NCBI RefSeq assembly: GCF_038002165.1
Contig: NZ_JBBOBR010000001.1
Location: forward strand, 3,038,001 to 3,102,000
From: Cytobacillus sp. FSL H8-0458
GTDB lineage: Bacteria > Bacillota > Bacilli > Bacillales > Cytobacillaceae
Reading direction: 5' to 3'
DNA: 64,000 nucleotides
The notes under the pieces were generated by a model, which ran no database searches, was not told where the DNA came from, and saw only the letters and a list, made by a program, of their open reading frames with translations. Each line of letters begins with the position of its first letter. The first letter of the stretch is position 1. Below, one piece after another: positions 18,578 to 27,076 of the stretch. A program made the position numbers and the translations under genes.

Positions 18578-18748
18578 AACAAAAAACCCCTACCGTCCAT
18601 TACAGACAAGAAGGGGTTTGAATTTATATTCCGTTCATTCCGCCTTCTTATCTTCGGAAAATGTATTCCTCTGAATTTGGCACCGTGCATAAATGCTGGT
18701 TGCCGAGGCTTCTTAGGGTCAGTCCCTCCGCCTCTCTTGATAAGAAGT
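18578..18748 (-). promoter_or_regulatory. SAM (S-box) riboswitch controlling hom
   Basis: On the minus strand the leader reads CTTATCAAGAGAGGCGGAGG, then GACTGACCC, GAAGCCTCGGCAACC and a closing GATAAGAAG. These are the conserved S-box aptamer elements, at about 18640-18748. A terminator hairpin (AACCCCTTCTTG...GGTAGGGGTTTTTT, 18578-18620) follows. SAM binding should favour termination, so hom is shut off when methionine/SAM is ample. Confidence 0.95.
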
Positions 18749-18771
18749 TTCTAAGTATTCAATTTATATGA

Positions 18772-18800
18772 ATCATAAACATTTATAAGGACTGCGTCAA
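18772..18800 (-). promoter_or_regulatory. sigma-A promoter of the hom leader
   Basis: TTGACG, 17 nt, TATGAT on the minus strand, placed directly upstream of the S-box aptamer. Confidence 0.7.
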
Positions 18801-18823
18801 CCTTTTTTGAAAAATTATTTTCT

Positions 18824-19462
18824 TCAAACGCTTTCACTTTCATTAAAATCTTCCGTTATGATCTCAAGAAAATGCTTAAGAATTCTGGCAGTCAGCCCCC
18901 AGATAACCTTATCCTGGAAATAGTAAAATACTTCTTCCGCTCTTCTAGTCTGCCAATTGTAATTTTCACCTCCGGCAATCAAGTCAAAAGGAAAATTTTC
19001 TTCTGGCTCTACCTTAAAATTCACGTGATACGTTTCCGGTTTTACTTTTTTAAGGAATGAAAGGGGAACGGTAAAAACCTCTTCTACTTCAGCAGGGTTC
19101 GGCACAATCTTGTCCGGATTTTGGATAATGCCTGCATAAGGGTAAATTATTTGACCGAAGGAAATCATGTAATCCAACGGGGAAACATCGGTGATGCTGT
19201 CTTCGCCCACACCGAGTTCCTCAGAGGTTTCACGGATGGCCGTATGCTCTTCATCCCTATCTTCCGGATCTATCCTTCCGCCGGGGAAACATACCTCCCC
19301 AGGCTGCCTTCTCATTTTTAATGAACGCACTTCAAAAAGGACATGTACCTCATTATTGATTTCAACAAGCGGAAGCAAAATAGCGAACTTCGAAAATCGC
19401 TCACTCCCCAAAATGATGGGGGTTCTGTTCCTTAGCCTTTTAGCCAGTTTCTCAATTTCCAT
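18824..19462 (-). CDS. NUDIX CoA pyrophosphatase
   Basis: Hydrolyses coenzyme A or related pyrophosphates. The 212-residue protein carries the Nudix box GGRIDPEDRDEEHTAIRETSEELG at about 61-84, with the REtsEE core. Immediately upstream is the RSLKMRRQPGEVCFPGG block, which is the signature of the CoA-specific (NudL/YeaB) subgroup. The start was set at 19462, where GGAGGTGG precedes the ATG, not at the longer in-frame start. It is a single gene, divergent from the YflT-type stress gene. Confidence 0.87.
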   Translation of the reverse strand: MEIEKLAKRLRNRTPIILGSERFSKFAILLPLVEINNEVHVLFEVRSLKMRRQPGEVCFPGGRIDPEDRDEEHTAIRETSEELGVGEDSITDVSPLDYMISFGQIIYPYAGIIQNPDKIVPNPAEVEEVFTVPLSFLKKVKPETYHVNFKVEPEENFPFDLIAGGENYNWQTRRAEEVFYYFQDKVIWGLTARILKHFLEIITEDFNESESV

Positions 19463-19609
19463 ATCTGCCCACCTCCAGCAGCAATCCAATTCAGCAATTA
19501 TATCTTTATCATACTGTATTCTTTGCATTTTATTAATATATACGGCTTATGCCATATAAAGATTCAGGACTATATGCTATTGCTTCCTGTCCTTCAAAAG
19601 TAAAAGAAA

Positions 19610-19635
19610 GTTTCCCCGCCTGCAATTCAGGGAAA
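19610..19635 (+). promoter_or_regulatory. candidate sigma-B promoter of the YflT-like gene
   Basis: GTTTCC, 14 nt, GGGAAA. This partly matches the general stress consensus and lies 37 bp before the start codon of a gene family known to be sigma-B dependent. Confidence 0.4.
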
Positions 19636-19671
19636 ATAAAAAAATATCATAATACACTGGGAGTGAAAAAT

Positions 19672-20283
19672 ATGAAGAAGAATATATTAATAGGCGGATA
19701 CGATACACAGCAAGAGCTTAAAGACGCCATTGAAGGTGCAGGGTCAAATGGGTATCAGAAGAAAAATCTGGTGATCGTCTCAAAGGATGGAGCAAATCTT
19801 GAAAGCTTTGCAGACAATTACGGAGTGAACTTGCGAATAGTCGGATCCCAGGAGCTGGGGAATCAGCGTTTTCTTGATTCAGTTAAAGCTCTTTTCATGG
19901 GGGAAGATCCGGCCACAAGTTCAGGAATTGATCCCGATAAAAAAGATGGTACACGGTTCGATGAACATGACCTGGATCATTACGCAAGCATGGTTTTTGA
20001 CGGAAAATATGTTTTAATCGCTGACTATTATGGGAAGTATCCTGACTCCTCGCATGACAATCAGAGGGTCACTGCCGAAAACTCTGAAGGATATTTAGAG
20101 AGCGCTTCAGCCCGGGAGGTTGTCCATGAATCGGATATCAAAACACTGGCAGATAAATCTGCTGATACATGCTGTGTCAAAGAGAATCATAGTCGTGTAC
20201 CGGATTCACCCAAGTCAGCAGAGATGAAAACCAGCGCTGAACTAAATTGGGATGAACAGCTTACTAAGGACAGGCTTAAATAG
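19672..20283 (+). CDS. YflT-domain general stress protein
   Basis: A 203-residue soluble protein whose first ~115 residues resemble the general stress protein 17M/YflT domain: ILIGGYDTQQELKDAIEGAGSNGYQKKNLVIVSKD, then a SVKALFMGE and a YASMVFDGKYVLIAD strand. The C-terminal ~80 residues are polar, low in complexity and probably disordered. GGGAGTG precedes the chosen ATG. The molecular function is unknown; stress induction is inferred from family and promoter. Confidence 0.78.
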   Translation: MKKNILIGGYDTQQELKDAIEGAGSNGYQKKNLVIVSKDGANLESFADNYGVNLRIVGSQELGNQRFLDSVKALFMGEDPATSSGIDPDKKDGTRFDEHDLDHYASMVFDGKYVLIADYYGKYPDSSHDNQRVTAENSEGYLESASAREVVHESDIKTLADKSADTCCVKENHSRVPDSPKSAEMKTSAELNWDEQLTKDRLK

Positions 20284-20285
20284 CA

Positions 20286-20313
20286 TCGGCCCCCCGGAAA
20301 AGGGGGCTTTTTA
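20286..20313 (+). terminator. terminator of the YflT-like gene
   Basis: GCCCCC/GGGGGC hairpin followed by five T. Confidence 0.8.
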
Positions 20314-20317
20314 CTGA

Positions 20318-20345
20318 AACGAAAAAGAGAGGTTTCCCTCTCTTA
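20318..20345 (-). terminator. terminator of yhbH
   Basis: AAGAGAGG/CCTCTCTT hairpin with a GAAA-type loop and T-run on the minus strand, overlapping the stop codon. Confidence 0.8.
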
Positions 20346-21515
20346 GGCATATTTCTTCTTATCCTCTTCCTGTTTGAAGAAGCTCTTCATCGCATGGAAT
20401 ACATCTGCTTTTTGCTTAAGAATATAATATCGGAAATCATCATTTTTAATATTTTTATAGGCGGACATCAGTGTCGAGTGGCGGTTATACTGGTTGACCT
20501 CACCGTATCCAAACATATTGGACACCTTCATCAGGTCTTCCACCAGCTTCACACAGCGGGCATTATCAGAGGTCAGGTTATCACCGTCTGAGAAGTGGAA
20601 TGGGTAAATATTAAATTTACGCGGATCGTACTTGGCATCTATCAGCTCAAGCGCTTTTCGGTAGGCAGATGAACAAATCGTTCCACCACTTTCCCCTTTT
20701 GAGAAAAAATCCTCTTCTGAGACCACCTTTGCTTCTGTATGGTGGGCAATAAATTCAATTTCAACTGTTTCATATTTGGTTCTCAGGAATCGGGTCATCC
20801 AGAAGAAAAAGCTTCTGGCCATATACTTTTCCCATATCCCCATCGACCCGCTCGTATCCATCATCGCAAGCACGACAGCCTTTGAATCAGGCTTTACAAT
20901 TTCATTCCAGGTCTTAAACTTCAAATCTTCCTTATAAATTGGGTGGAACGCTGCCTTTCCCTTCATTGCGTTACGCTTGAATGCTGACATCATGGTCCGT
21001 TTCTTATCAATATTACCCATTAATCCAGTCTTTCTGATATCATTAAATTCAATGTCCTCTACCAGATTTTCATCCTGCTCTTTTCTCTTTAAATTAGGCA
21101 ATTCCAATTGTTTAAATAAAGCTTCTTCAATTTCCATCAGTGATACTTCTGCTTCAAAATAATCCTCGCCTGCCTGGTCGCCTGCCCCTTGCCCTTTTCC
21201 GGGTCCTTTCTGGCTGCCGGATCCGTCACGTGCCACTACATCTCCAATCTGGCTATCTCCATCGCCTTGGCCGACATGTTTGTTTTTATCATAGTTATAA
21301 CGGATTTTGTATTCATCCAATGAGCGAATTGGAATCTTTACTACTTCCCGCCCATTCGACATTACAATATTTTCTTCCGTTATTAAATCAGGCAAATTGT
21401 TGCGGATTGCTTCCTGGACTTTATCCTGATGACGCTGCTGGTCATCATAGCCTTTGCGATGGAGGGACCAATCTTCTTGGGAAATCACAAACTGATGGTT
21501 ATTGACATTCGTCAT
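20343..21515 (-). CDS. yhbH: YhbH-family sporulation protein (DUF444)
   Basis: A 390-residue DUF444 protein with a von Willebrand factor A-like domain; the metal-site motif DTSGSMG lies near residue 220. In Bacillus, yhbH is a sporulation gene neighbouring prkA, and the same grouping is seen here (prkA 2.7 kb away, same strand). The N-terminal half contains a Gly/Gln-rich linker ([16 protein letters not shown]). The start at 21515 is preceded by AAAGGAGGGG. It probably acts with the PrkA kinase during sporulation or stress. Confidence 0.9.
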   Translation of the reverse strand: MTNVNNHQFVISQEDWSLHRKGYDDQQRHQDKVQEAIRNNLPDLITEENIVMSNGREVVKIPIRSLDEYKIRYNYDKNKHVGQGDGDSQIGDVVARDGSGSQKGPGKGQGAGDQAGEDYFEAEVSLMEIEEALFKQLELPNLKRKEQDENLVEDIEFNDIRKTGLMGNIDKKRTMMSAFKRNAMKGKAAFHPIYKEDLKFKTWNEIVKPDSKAVVLAMMDTSGSMGIWEKYMARSFFFWMTRFLRTKYETVEIEFIAHHTEAKVVSEEDFFSKGESGGTICSSAYRKALELIDAKYDPRKFNIYPFHFSDGDNLTSDNARCVKLVEDLMKVSNMFGYGEVNQYNRHSTLMSAYKNIKNDDFRYYILKQKADVFHAMKSFFKQEEDKKKYA

Positions 21516-21782
21516 GTTAACCCCTCCTTTTAAATTAATTTCACACATTACAGCTTTCCAACATACAATATCGCGAGTGTCAAAAAAAGATGAAACATCC
21601 CCATTTCAGCAGTCTGCCTTCATTTCATAGACTCATTTCCCGGCAGTGATTTTGATATTAATGCACCAATACAAAGAAATGTTTATTACTCTATCATATG
21701 CGGGAAGACAAAATAATTTACAAATAATTTTGACAATAAGACATTCAAAGCACCTTTTGGACAAGCCCATTTTTTTAAAACA

Positions 21783-21812
21783 AAAATAAACCTCCGCGTT
21801 TAGCGAAGGTCC
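21783..21812 (-). terminator. terminator of the 61-residue gene
   Basis: ACCTTCGC/CGCGGAGGT hairpin followed by TTTATTTTT on the minus strand, overlapping the stop codon. Confidence 0.65.
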
Positions 21813-21985
21813 TTGTCTTTGTTTTTATTCTGAATGGGATCCGGATATTTATCATAATCCTCTTTTAATTCTTTATTGGTCCGCAAATTTTCCATCTGCT
21901 TGCCCAGGTTTTCCATTTCTTCAATATTTTCTGCCATTGAGCTGTTTCTCGGTGTATAATTCTTATCTAATTCTTTCTTTTTCAT
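21800..21985 (-). CDS. hypothetical small charged protein
   Basis: A 61-residue, highly charged, helical protein with no recognised family. Heptad-like spacing (MAENIEEMENLGKQMENLRTNKE) suggests a short coiled coil. The start was set at the ATG before KKKELDKNY, preceded by AGAGGTGA. It lies between yhbH and prkA on the same strand, so a sporulation role is possible but unsupported. Confidence 0.6.
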   Translation of the reverse strand: MKKKELDKNYTPRNSSMAENIEEMENLGKQMENLRTNKELKEDYDKYPDPIQNKNKDKDLR

Positions 21986-22100
21986 GAATATCACCTCTGC
22001 TGTATTTATACCCCTAATTGGGCTCATCTAAACTTTTATACTGATTCTGAAGCATAAATATGGCCAAGCATAAATAGGATTATACTAAAGGGGGGATTTT

Positions 22101-22238
22101 ATGAGCGAATTCCTTTGCTGTAGCTGGTGTGGTGAATTATCATTGTATGAGCGGACCGTTTATCTTGATAACAAGCCAATCTGTCCGGAATGCCAGAATA
22201 AAAAGAAAGAGCTTGCATTAAAAATAGAGAAAAATTGA
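22101..22238 (+). CDS. small zinc-ribbon protein, 45 residues
   Basis: A short gene with a strong AAGGGGGGA ribosome binding site and its own terminator. The product has two CxxC pairs (Cys7/Cys10 and Cys28/Cys31) separated by 17 residues, followed by a basic tail: a minimal zinc ribbon, perhaps nucleic-acid or protein binding. The context gives no function. Confidence 0.7.
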   Translation: MSEFLCCSWCGELSLYERTVYLDNKPICPECQNKKKELALKIEKN

Positions 22239-22241
22239 TGA

Positions 22242-22266
22242 AGAGGCTTTTCGGAGCCTCTTTTTA
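22242..22266 (+). terminator. terminator of the zinc-ribbon gene
   Basis: AGAGGC/GCCTCT hairpin followed by five T. Confidence 0.8.
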
Positions 22267-22304
22267 ATATGGGTTATTTTTCATTAAATCTATCGATTAC
22301 ACCG

Positions 22305-22336
22305 CAAAAATAAGCCTGGCAGTAACTCTGCCAGGC
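22305..22336 (-). terminator. terminator of prkA
   Basis: CCTGGCAG/CTGCCAGG hairpin with a T-rich tail on the minus strand. Confidence 0.8.
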
Positions 22337-22343
22337 CCTTCTT

Positions 22344-24239
22344 TTATCGATTCAGCAAGCTTCCCACATAGCGGAGCAGTTCGTTTGCAGATGTGGAGTT
22401 ATAGCCATGTTCGTCGATCAGACGTGCTACTACCTCGTTGACCTTCTTCAGCTGCTGCTCATCCGGCGTTTTTGAAGATGTTGTGATTTTCACGACATCC
22501 TTCAGGTCAGCGAAAAGCTTCTTCTGGATGGCTTCGCGCAGGCGGTCATGCGAATTATAGTCAAAGCGCTTGCCTTTTCTTGCGTAAGCTGAGATGCGGA
22601 TGAGGATTTCCTCCCTGAATGCTTTCTTCGCATTCTCGGAGATGCCGATCTGCTCTTCAATTGAGCGCATCAGCTTTTCATCCGGACTGATTTCCTCACC
22701 GGTTAATGGGTCGCGCAGCTTCGCTTTATTGCAGTATGCTTCAACATTATCAAGATAGTTTTCCATAAGTGTTTTCGCAGATTCTTCATAAGAGTAAACA
22801 AAGGCCTTTTGGACTTCTTTCTTGGCGATATCATCATACTCTTTGCGGGCCAGAGAAATAAAGTTCAGGTATCTTTCTTTCAGTTCTGGAGTGATGGATG
22901 GATGCTGATCCAATCCTTCTTTAAGCGATCGCAATACATCCAGCGCATTGATGCTTGTGATATTTTTGCGGATGATTGTCGAAGAGATTCTGTTAATGAC
23001 ATAGCGCGGGTCAATCCCGCTCATGCCCTCATCTGCATGTTCTTTTTTCAATTCTTCCACATCTGCTCTGTTATAGCCTTCAACGCTCTCTCCATCATAC
23101 AAACGCATTTTCTTAACTAAATCTATATCGCCTTTTTTCGGATCTTTCATCCGGGTTAAAATCGTAAACATCGCTGCAACCCTCAAGGTATGCGGTGCAA
23201 TGTGCACGTTGGAAACATCGCTCTCACGGATCATTTTATCGTAAATCTTCTCTTCCTCTGAAACCTTTAAATTATATGGGATTGGCATAACGATTATCCT
23301 GGAATGCAGTGCTTCATTCTTTTTATTGGAAATGAATGAACGATACTCTGTTTCATTCGTGTGAGCGACAATTAGCTCATCTGCCGAAATCAGGGCGAAG
23401 CGTCCGGCTTTAAAGTTGCCTTCCTGAGTCAGGGACAATAAATGCCATAAAAACTTCTCGTCACACTTCAGCATTTCCTGGAATTCCATCATACCTCGGT
23501 TTGCTTTATTCAGCTCCCCATCGAAACGATAGGCTCGAGGATCGGATTCAGAACCATATTCAGCAATTGTTGAAAAGTCAATGCTTCCAGTCAGATCAGC
23601 AATATCCTGGGATTTTGGATCGGAAGGGCTGAAAGTTCCAATCCCCACCCTGCGGTCTTCTGAGAAAATGATTCGTTCAATTAAAACATCTTCTATGCGG
23701 CCGCCATACTCCTGTTCGAGACGCATACTATTCAATGGCGACAGGTTTCCTTCAATTCTTATTCCATACTCATCATAAAAGTCCTTGCGGAGATGATGCG
23801 GAATTAAATGAAGCGGATCTTCATGCATTGGGCAGCCCTTAATAGCATAGACCGCGCCCCTTTCAGCGTGGGAATATTGCTCCAAACCTCTCTTTAGCAT
23901 TGTCACTAATGTTGATTTACCGCCGCTGACCGGCCCCATTAATAAAAGAATCCTTTTACGGACATCAAGGCGTTTGGCAGCAGGATGAAAATACTCTTCT
24001 ACCAGCCTTTCCAATGCTTCTTCTAAACCAAAGAGCTGATTGCTGAAAAATTGATATCGTTTTTGCCCCTTCACTTCTTCGACACCAGCATCCTTAATCA
24101 TATTATATACCCGCGAATGTGCTGACTGGGCAACCCATGGCTTCTCTTTAACAATTTCTAAATACTCTCCAAAAGTCCCTTCCCATTTAAGCTTTTCTTC
24201 CTCGTGTCTGTACATCTCAATTTTTTTTAGAATATCCAT
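22344..24239 (-). CDS. prkA: PrkA serine protein kinase / AAA protein
   Basis: A 631-residue protein, exactly the length expected for Bacillus PrkA. The N-terminal AAA domain has a Walker A-like GPVSGGKST near residue 104, and the C-terminal third is the PrkA kinase-like domain. It is expressed in sporulation and starvation, and has been described as a kinase or an ATP-dependent protease regulating the transition to sporulation. The start at 24239 is preceded by GGGGGAGG. Its partner yhbH is nearby; the third member often found with this pair, spoVR, is not in the window. Confidence 0.95.
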   Translation of the reverse strand: MDILKKIEMYRHEEEKLKWEGTFGEYLEIVKEKPWVAQSAHSRVYNMIKDAGVEEVKGQKRYQFFSNQLFGLEEALERLVEEYFHPAAKRLDVRKRILLLMGPVSGGKSTLVTMLKRGLEQYSHAERGAVYAIKGCPMHEDPLHLIPHHLRKDFYDEYGIRIEGNLSPLNSMRLEQEYGGRIEDVLIERIIFSEDRRVGIGTFSPSDPKSQDIADLTGSIDFSTIAEYGSESDPRAYRFDGELNKANRGMMEFQEMLKCDEKFLWHLLSLTQEGNFKAGRFALISADELIVAHTNETEYRSFISNKKNEALHSRIIVMPIPYNLKVSEEEKIYDKMIRESDVSNVHIAPHTLRVAAMFTILTRMKDPKKGDIDLVKKMRLYDGESVEGYNRADVEELKKEHADEGMSGIDPRYVINRISSTIIRKNITSINALDVLRSLKEGLDQHPSITPELKERYLNFISLARKEYDDIAKKEVQKAFVYSYEESAKTLMENYLDNVEAYCNKAKLRDPLTGEEISPDEKLMRSIEEQIGISENAKKAFREEILIRISAYARKGKRFDYNSHDRLREAIQKKLFADLKDVVKITTSSKTPDEQQLKKVNEVVARLIDEHGYNSTSANELLRYVGSLLNR

Positions 24240-24494
24240 AAGGACCTCCCCCTGTCGCATTATCAGAGACGATTAATATACTCTATGCGCACCGGTAATC
24301 GAACATGCGTAAACTATTAAGAGTTTGGTTTGTACTTTTTACGGGGAATAATTATTAGGAATACTTTGCTGCAGGATTCTAACTGTAAAAAAAACTCCAT
24401 ACTTTTCATTCACAGTTATTCATTTTTGGGCTATAATAAGCTTATATTTACATGCTTGCCTATTGAGATACCGCTAAAGGAGGATTACATATAC

Positions 24495-24590
24495 ATGGGT
24501 ACAATTATTATTATCGGTGTAATGGTTGCTTTCCTTGCTGCTATTTTCACTGCCGGCTATGATGACAAGCCAGGCGTAAGCAAAAAATAA
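24495..24590 (+). CDS. 31-residue membrane peptide
   Basis: A tiny gene with a strong AAAGGAGGA ribosome binding site and a terminator directly behind it. One membrane helix (residues 3-20, very Ile/Val/Ala rich) is followed by a short polar tail GYDDKPGVSKK. The architecture is that of many Bacillus single-span small proteins, sometimes seen in spores or as complex subunits. The family is not recognised. Confidence 0.6.
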   Translation: MGTIIIIGVMVAFLAAIFTAGYDDKPGVSKK

Positions 24591-24618
24591 GCTGCTGATC
24601 TATTCAGCAGCTTTTTTC
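24591..24618 (+). terminator. terminator of the membrane peptide gene
   Basis: GCTGCTGA/TCAGCAGC hairpin followed by TTTTTT. Confidence 0.85.
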
Positions 24619-24634
24619 TTATTTCAATATACTC

Positions 24635-25384
24635 CTACCTTAAATCCATCTTGTTTTTCTGAACAAAATCCTTCATATACATGCGTGTCTGCTTTTCGAG
24701 CATGCCGGCAATTTGACTGGTCCAAGTGTCCTTCCGCTTGCCGCCTGTACGCTCATCATAATACTCGGAAATGATTTTATTATACACTTCCAGCTCTTGG
24801 CGGTATGCTGTTTCATCCTGATTATACTCATTTTCATGATAAATGTGCTGAAGAGGGAGCCTCGGTTTTTTGTCGTTCTTTTTGGAAGGGTAGCCCACAG
24901 CCAGTCCAAACAAAGGAATCACACGATCTGGTGTTTTTAATAGCTCAGCCACTCCCTCCAGATTATTTCTTATTCCGCCAATATAGCAGAGTCCAAGTCC
25001 CAGCGATTCTGCAGCAATGGCAGCATTCTGCGCAGCCAATGCAGCATCAATGACAGCCACAATAAACTTTTCTGTGCTTTCGATTGATGGAATTACATTT
25101 TTATTTTCCATTTGGCCCAAGACTTCATGGCGATGCAGATCAGCACAAAACACGAAAAAATGGCCATTTTCAGCTACATAATTCTGATTGCCTGCCATTT
25201 CAGCAAGTTTCGCTTTCTTTTCCTTATCTGTCACTCCGATTATTGAATAGGCCTGGACAAAACTTGAAGTGGAAGCAGCTTGAGCAGATAGTACAATTGT
25301 TTCAATCTGCTCTTTTGACAGAGGCCTGTCTTCAAAATTCCGGACGGAACGATGGTCCATCAGCAAATTGGTAACTTCATTCAT
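24635..25384 (-). CDS. NfsA/NfrA-like FMN-dependent NADPH nitroreductase
   Basis: An oxygen-insensitive flavin reductase of 249 residues. The N-terminal motif DHRSVRNFEDRPL binds FMN phosphate, the AQAASTSSFVQAYSIIGV segment follows, and the ESLGLGLCYIGGIRNN block is the second FMN-contacting region. The C-terminal ~60 residues form the extended arm typical of the NfsA/Frp subgroup. It probably reduces FMN, quinones and nitro compounds with NADPH. The ATG at 25384 is preferred over the overlapping GTG. Confidence 0.9.
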   Translation of the reverse strand: MNEVTNLLMDHRSVRNFEDRPLSKEQIETIVLSAQAASTSSFVQAYSIIGVTDKEKKAKLAEMAGNQNYVAENGHFFVFCADLHRHEVLGQMENKNVIPSIESTEKFIVAVIDAALAAQNAAIAAESLGLGLCYIGGIRNNLEGVAELLKTPDRVIPLFGLAVGYPSKKNDKKPRLPLQHIYHENEYNQDETAYRQELEVYNKIISEYYDERTGGKRKDTWTSQIAGMLEKQTRMYMKDFVQKNKMDLR

Positions 25385-25447
25385 CACATCTCATCCTTTC
25401 CATATGTACTTTTTCATTTTACCCAGAGAAGAAAGCTTTCTCCAAAG

Positions 25448-25473
25448 AAAAAGGCCTGATAATCTCTCAGGCC
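25448..25473 (-). terminator. terminator of trmL
   Basis: GGCCTGA/TCAGGCC hairpin followed by a run of T on the minus strand. Confidence 0.85.
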
Positions 25474-25483
25474 CTGTGTTTTC

Positions 25484-25966
25484 CTATGTTAAATGTAAAT
25501 ATTCCTGCTGGCGCAGTGCTTCATAGACAAGAATGGCAGCTGTGTTGGATAAGTTAAGCGAACGGATATTATTGTTGATTGGTACCTTTAACAAGCGCTC
25601 TTTGTTTCTTTCAATAACATCATTGGGAAGACCGATCGTTTCCTTGCCGAAAATAAAATAATAATCCTTCTCGACTTTGCTATAGTCAAAAGTGGAATAT
25701 GGCTTGGTGCCATCCTTCGTTAAGTAGAAGTATTCACCATGTTCAGTGCTTTTAAAGAAATCATCCAATGAATCATGATAAACAATTTTTACAAATTGCC
25801 AGTAATCCAAGCCTGCCCGCTTCATCATTCTATCATCTGTTGAAAAGCCGAGCGGCCGGATCAGATGCAATGTCGTATCAGTAGCCGCGCAGGTACGGGC
25901 TATATTGCCTGTGTTGGCCGGAATTTCCGGCTGATATAATACTACATGCAATCCCACTTTTTTCAC
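25484..25966 (-). CDS. trmL: tRNA (cytidine/uridine-34 2'-O)-methyltransferase
   Basis: A SPOUT-class methyltransferase of 160 residues that methylates the ribose of the wobble base in tRNA-Leu. The N-terminal HVVLYQPEIPANTGNIARTCAA strand-loop and the C-terminal knot region FGKETIGLPNDVIE..VPINNNIRSLNLSNTAAILVYEALRQ are characteristic (CspR/YibK group). It is the minimal single-domain form. Confidence 0.93.
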   Translation of the reverse strand: MKKVGLHVVLYQPEIPANTGNIARTCAATDTTLHLIRPLGFSTDDRMMKRAGLDYWQFVKIVYHDSLDDFFKSTEHGEYFYLTKDGTKPYSTFDYSKVEKDYYFIFGKETIGLPNDVIERNKERLLKVPINNNIRSLNLSNTAAILVYEALRQQEYLHLT

Positions 25967-26019
25967 CTCTAAATTAAATCTGCATGTGTTATTATATCAC
26001 GTTGAAATCACCATACAAA

Positions 26020-26898
26020 TTACTGGTCATCGGTTATAGTCAAAAATTTATATTTAATATTGGGTGTATAGGCTGTTGAATCTTCATAAGCCCAATAGCG
26101 CATTCGGCTGTTATAGGTATGGGCATTGACGAGGGGCATTCCTGATGCATCTTTACCCGTCACGATCGTTGTATGATCAAAGCGCCCGTCTCCCTGGAAA
26201 TCATAGCAAATGACATCTCCTATTAAAAGCTGATCCGGACTGGAGACTTCCTCGGCTCTTAACCCTGAATTTGAACTGGGCAGATACCACCGCATTGAAT
26301 TCGCTACTGTCCAGCTGTAGCTCCAATTCCCGCTTCTCATCCACCATCCTTTTCCGCGGTTGGGGTATCCCCTCATTGGGCCGCCGCCTGTATGAAGACA
26401 CTGGGAAATATAATTGGTGCAATCCACATCAAATTTCTTATAAGCCGGATTATAGCTGTTCCACCATTTTTCTGCATACTGCACTGCCTTCATGCGGTCA
26501 TATTCATACTCATATCTTTCTTCCTCTTCAAGTTCCCGGGCTGGAAACGCCTCTTCCTTTATAATATCTTTAAAAGGATTTTTCTCCCGGTCTTCAACAA
26601 ATACTCCTTTATAAAAGTCGGCTGTCCGCTCTTCAATCTCTTCTTCCATATAAAATACACCTTTTTGTTTAATTAAATATTTGAAGTGAACTCTATATTC
26701 AACTGGAGTCACATCTTCCTTCTCCATGCCGACACTGATCACTTTTCCGGCTGCCTGAGCCTTCACAATCTCACCGGAGCGGCCGGAAAGAGATTCCTTC
26801 TTTTTTTCAATCTTAGGGCATGTATGAATTGAACTTCTTGAATGGGAAACGCACTGCTGCACTCTTTTCTTTAACAGCTCATGAAGCTGGTCCCTCAC
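26020..26898 (-). CDS. amidase-domain (CHAP/NlpC-like) secreted-type protein without signal peptide
   Basis: A 292-residue protein with a C-terminal putative amidase domain (Amidase_6). The catalytic cysteine is in VDCTNYISQCL, the histidine in FDHTTIVTG and the third polar residue in NAHTYNSR. YAEKWWNSYNPAYKKF precedes the cysteine as usual. The N-terminal ~130 residues are basic/acidic and helical, without a recognisable signal peptide. The GTG start at 26898 is chosen because GGAGAGGAG lies just upstream; the open frame extends to 27087 but its first 60 residues look non-coding. The peptide substrate is unknown. Confidence 0.72.
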   Translation of the reverse strand: MRDQLHELLKKRVQQCVSHSRSSIHTCPKIEKKKESLSGRSGEIVKAQAAGKVISVGMEKEDVTPVEYRVHFKYLIKQKGVFYMEEEIEERTADFYKGVFVEDREKNPFKDIIKEEAFPARELEEEERYEYEYDRMKAVQYAEKWWNSYNPAYKKFDVDCTNYISQCLHTGGGPMRGYPNRGKGWWMRSGNWSYSWTVANSMRWYLPSSNSGLRAEEVSSPDQLLIGDVICYDFQGDGRFDHTTIVTGKDASGMPLVNAHTYNSRMRYWAYEDSTAYTPNIKYKFLTITDDQ

Positions 26899-27076
26899 GC
26901 ATCTCACTCCTCTCCTATTCAATACATATGAGAGGAAGCAAAGGACTTTGCTTAATTTTTCGTGCCATATTACAGTAAAATTACCTGGCTGGCCAGTTTC
27001 TCTGCGTATGAGTCGCATGTTTTTACGGTCACAAGGTAAACAAAGCCATAAAAAAAGGAGGGAGTTTCCTCCCCCA

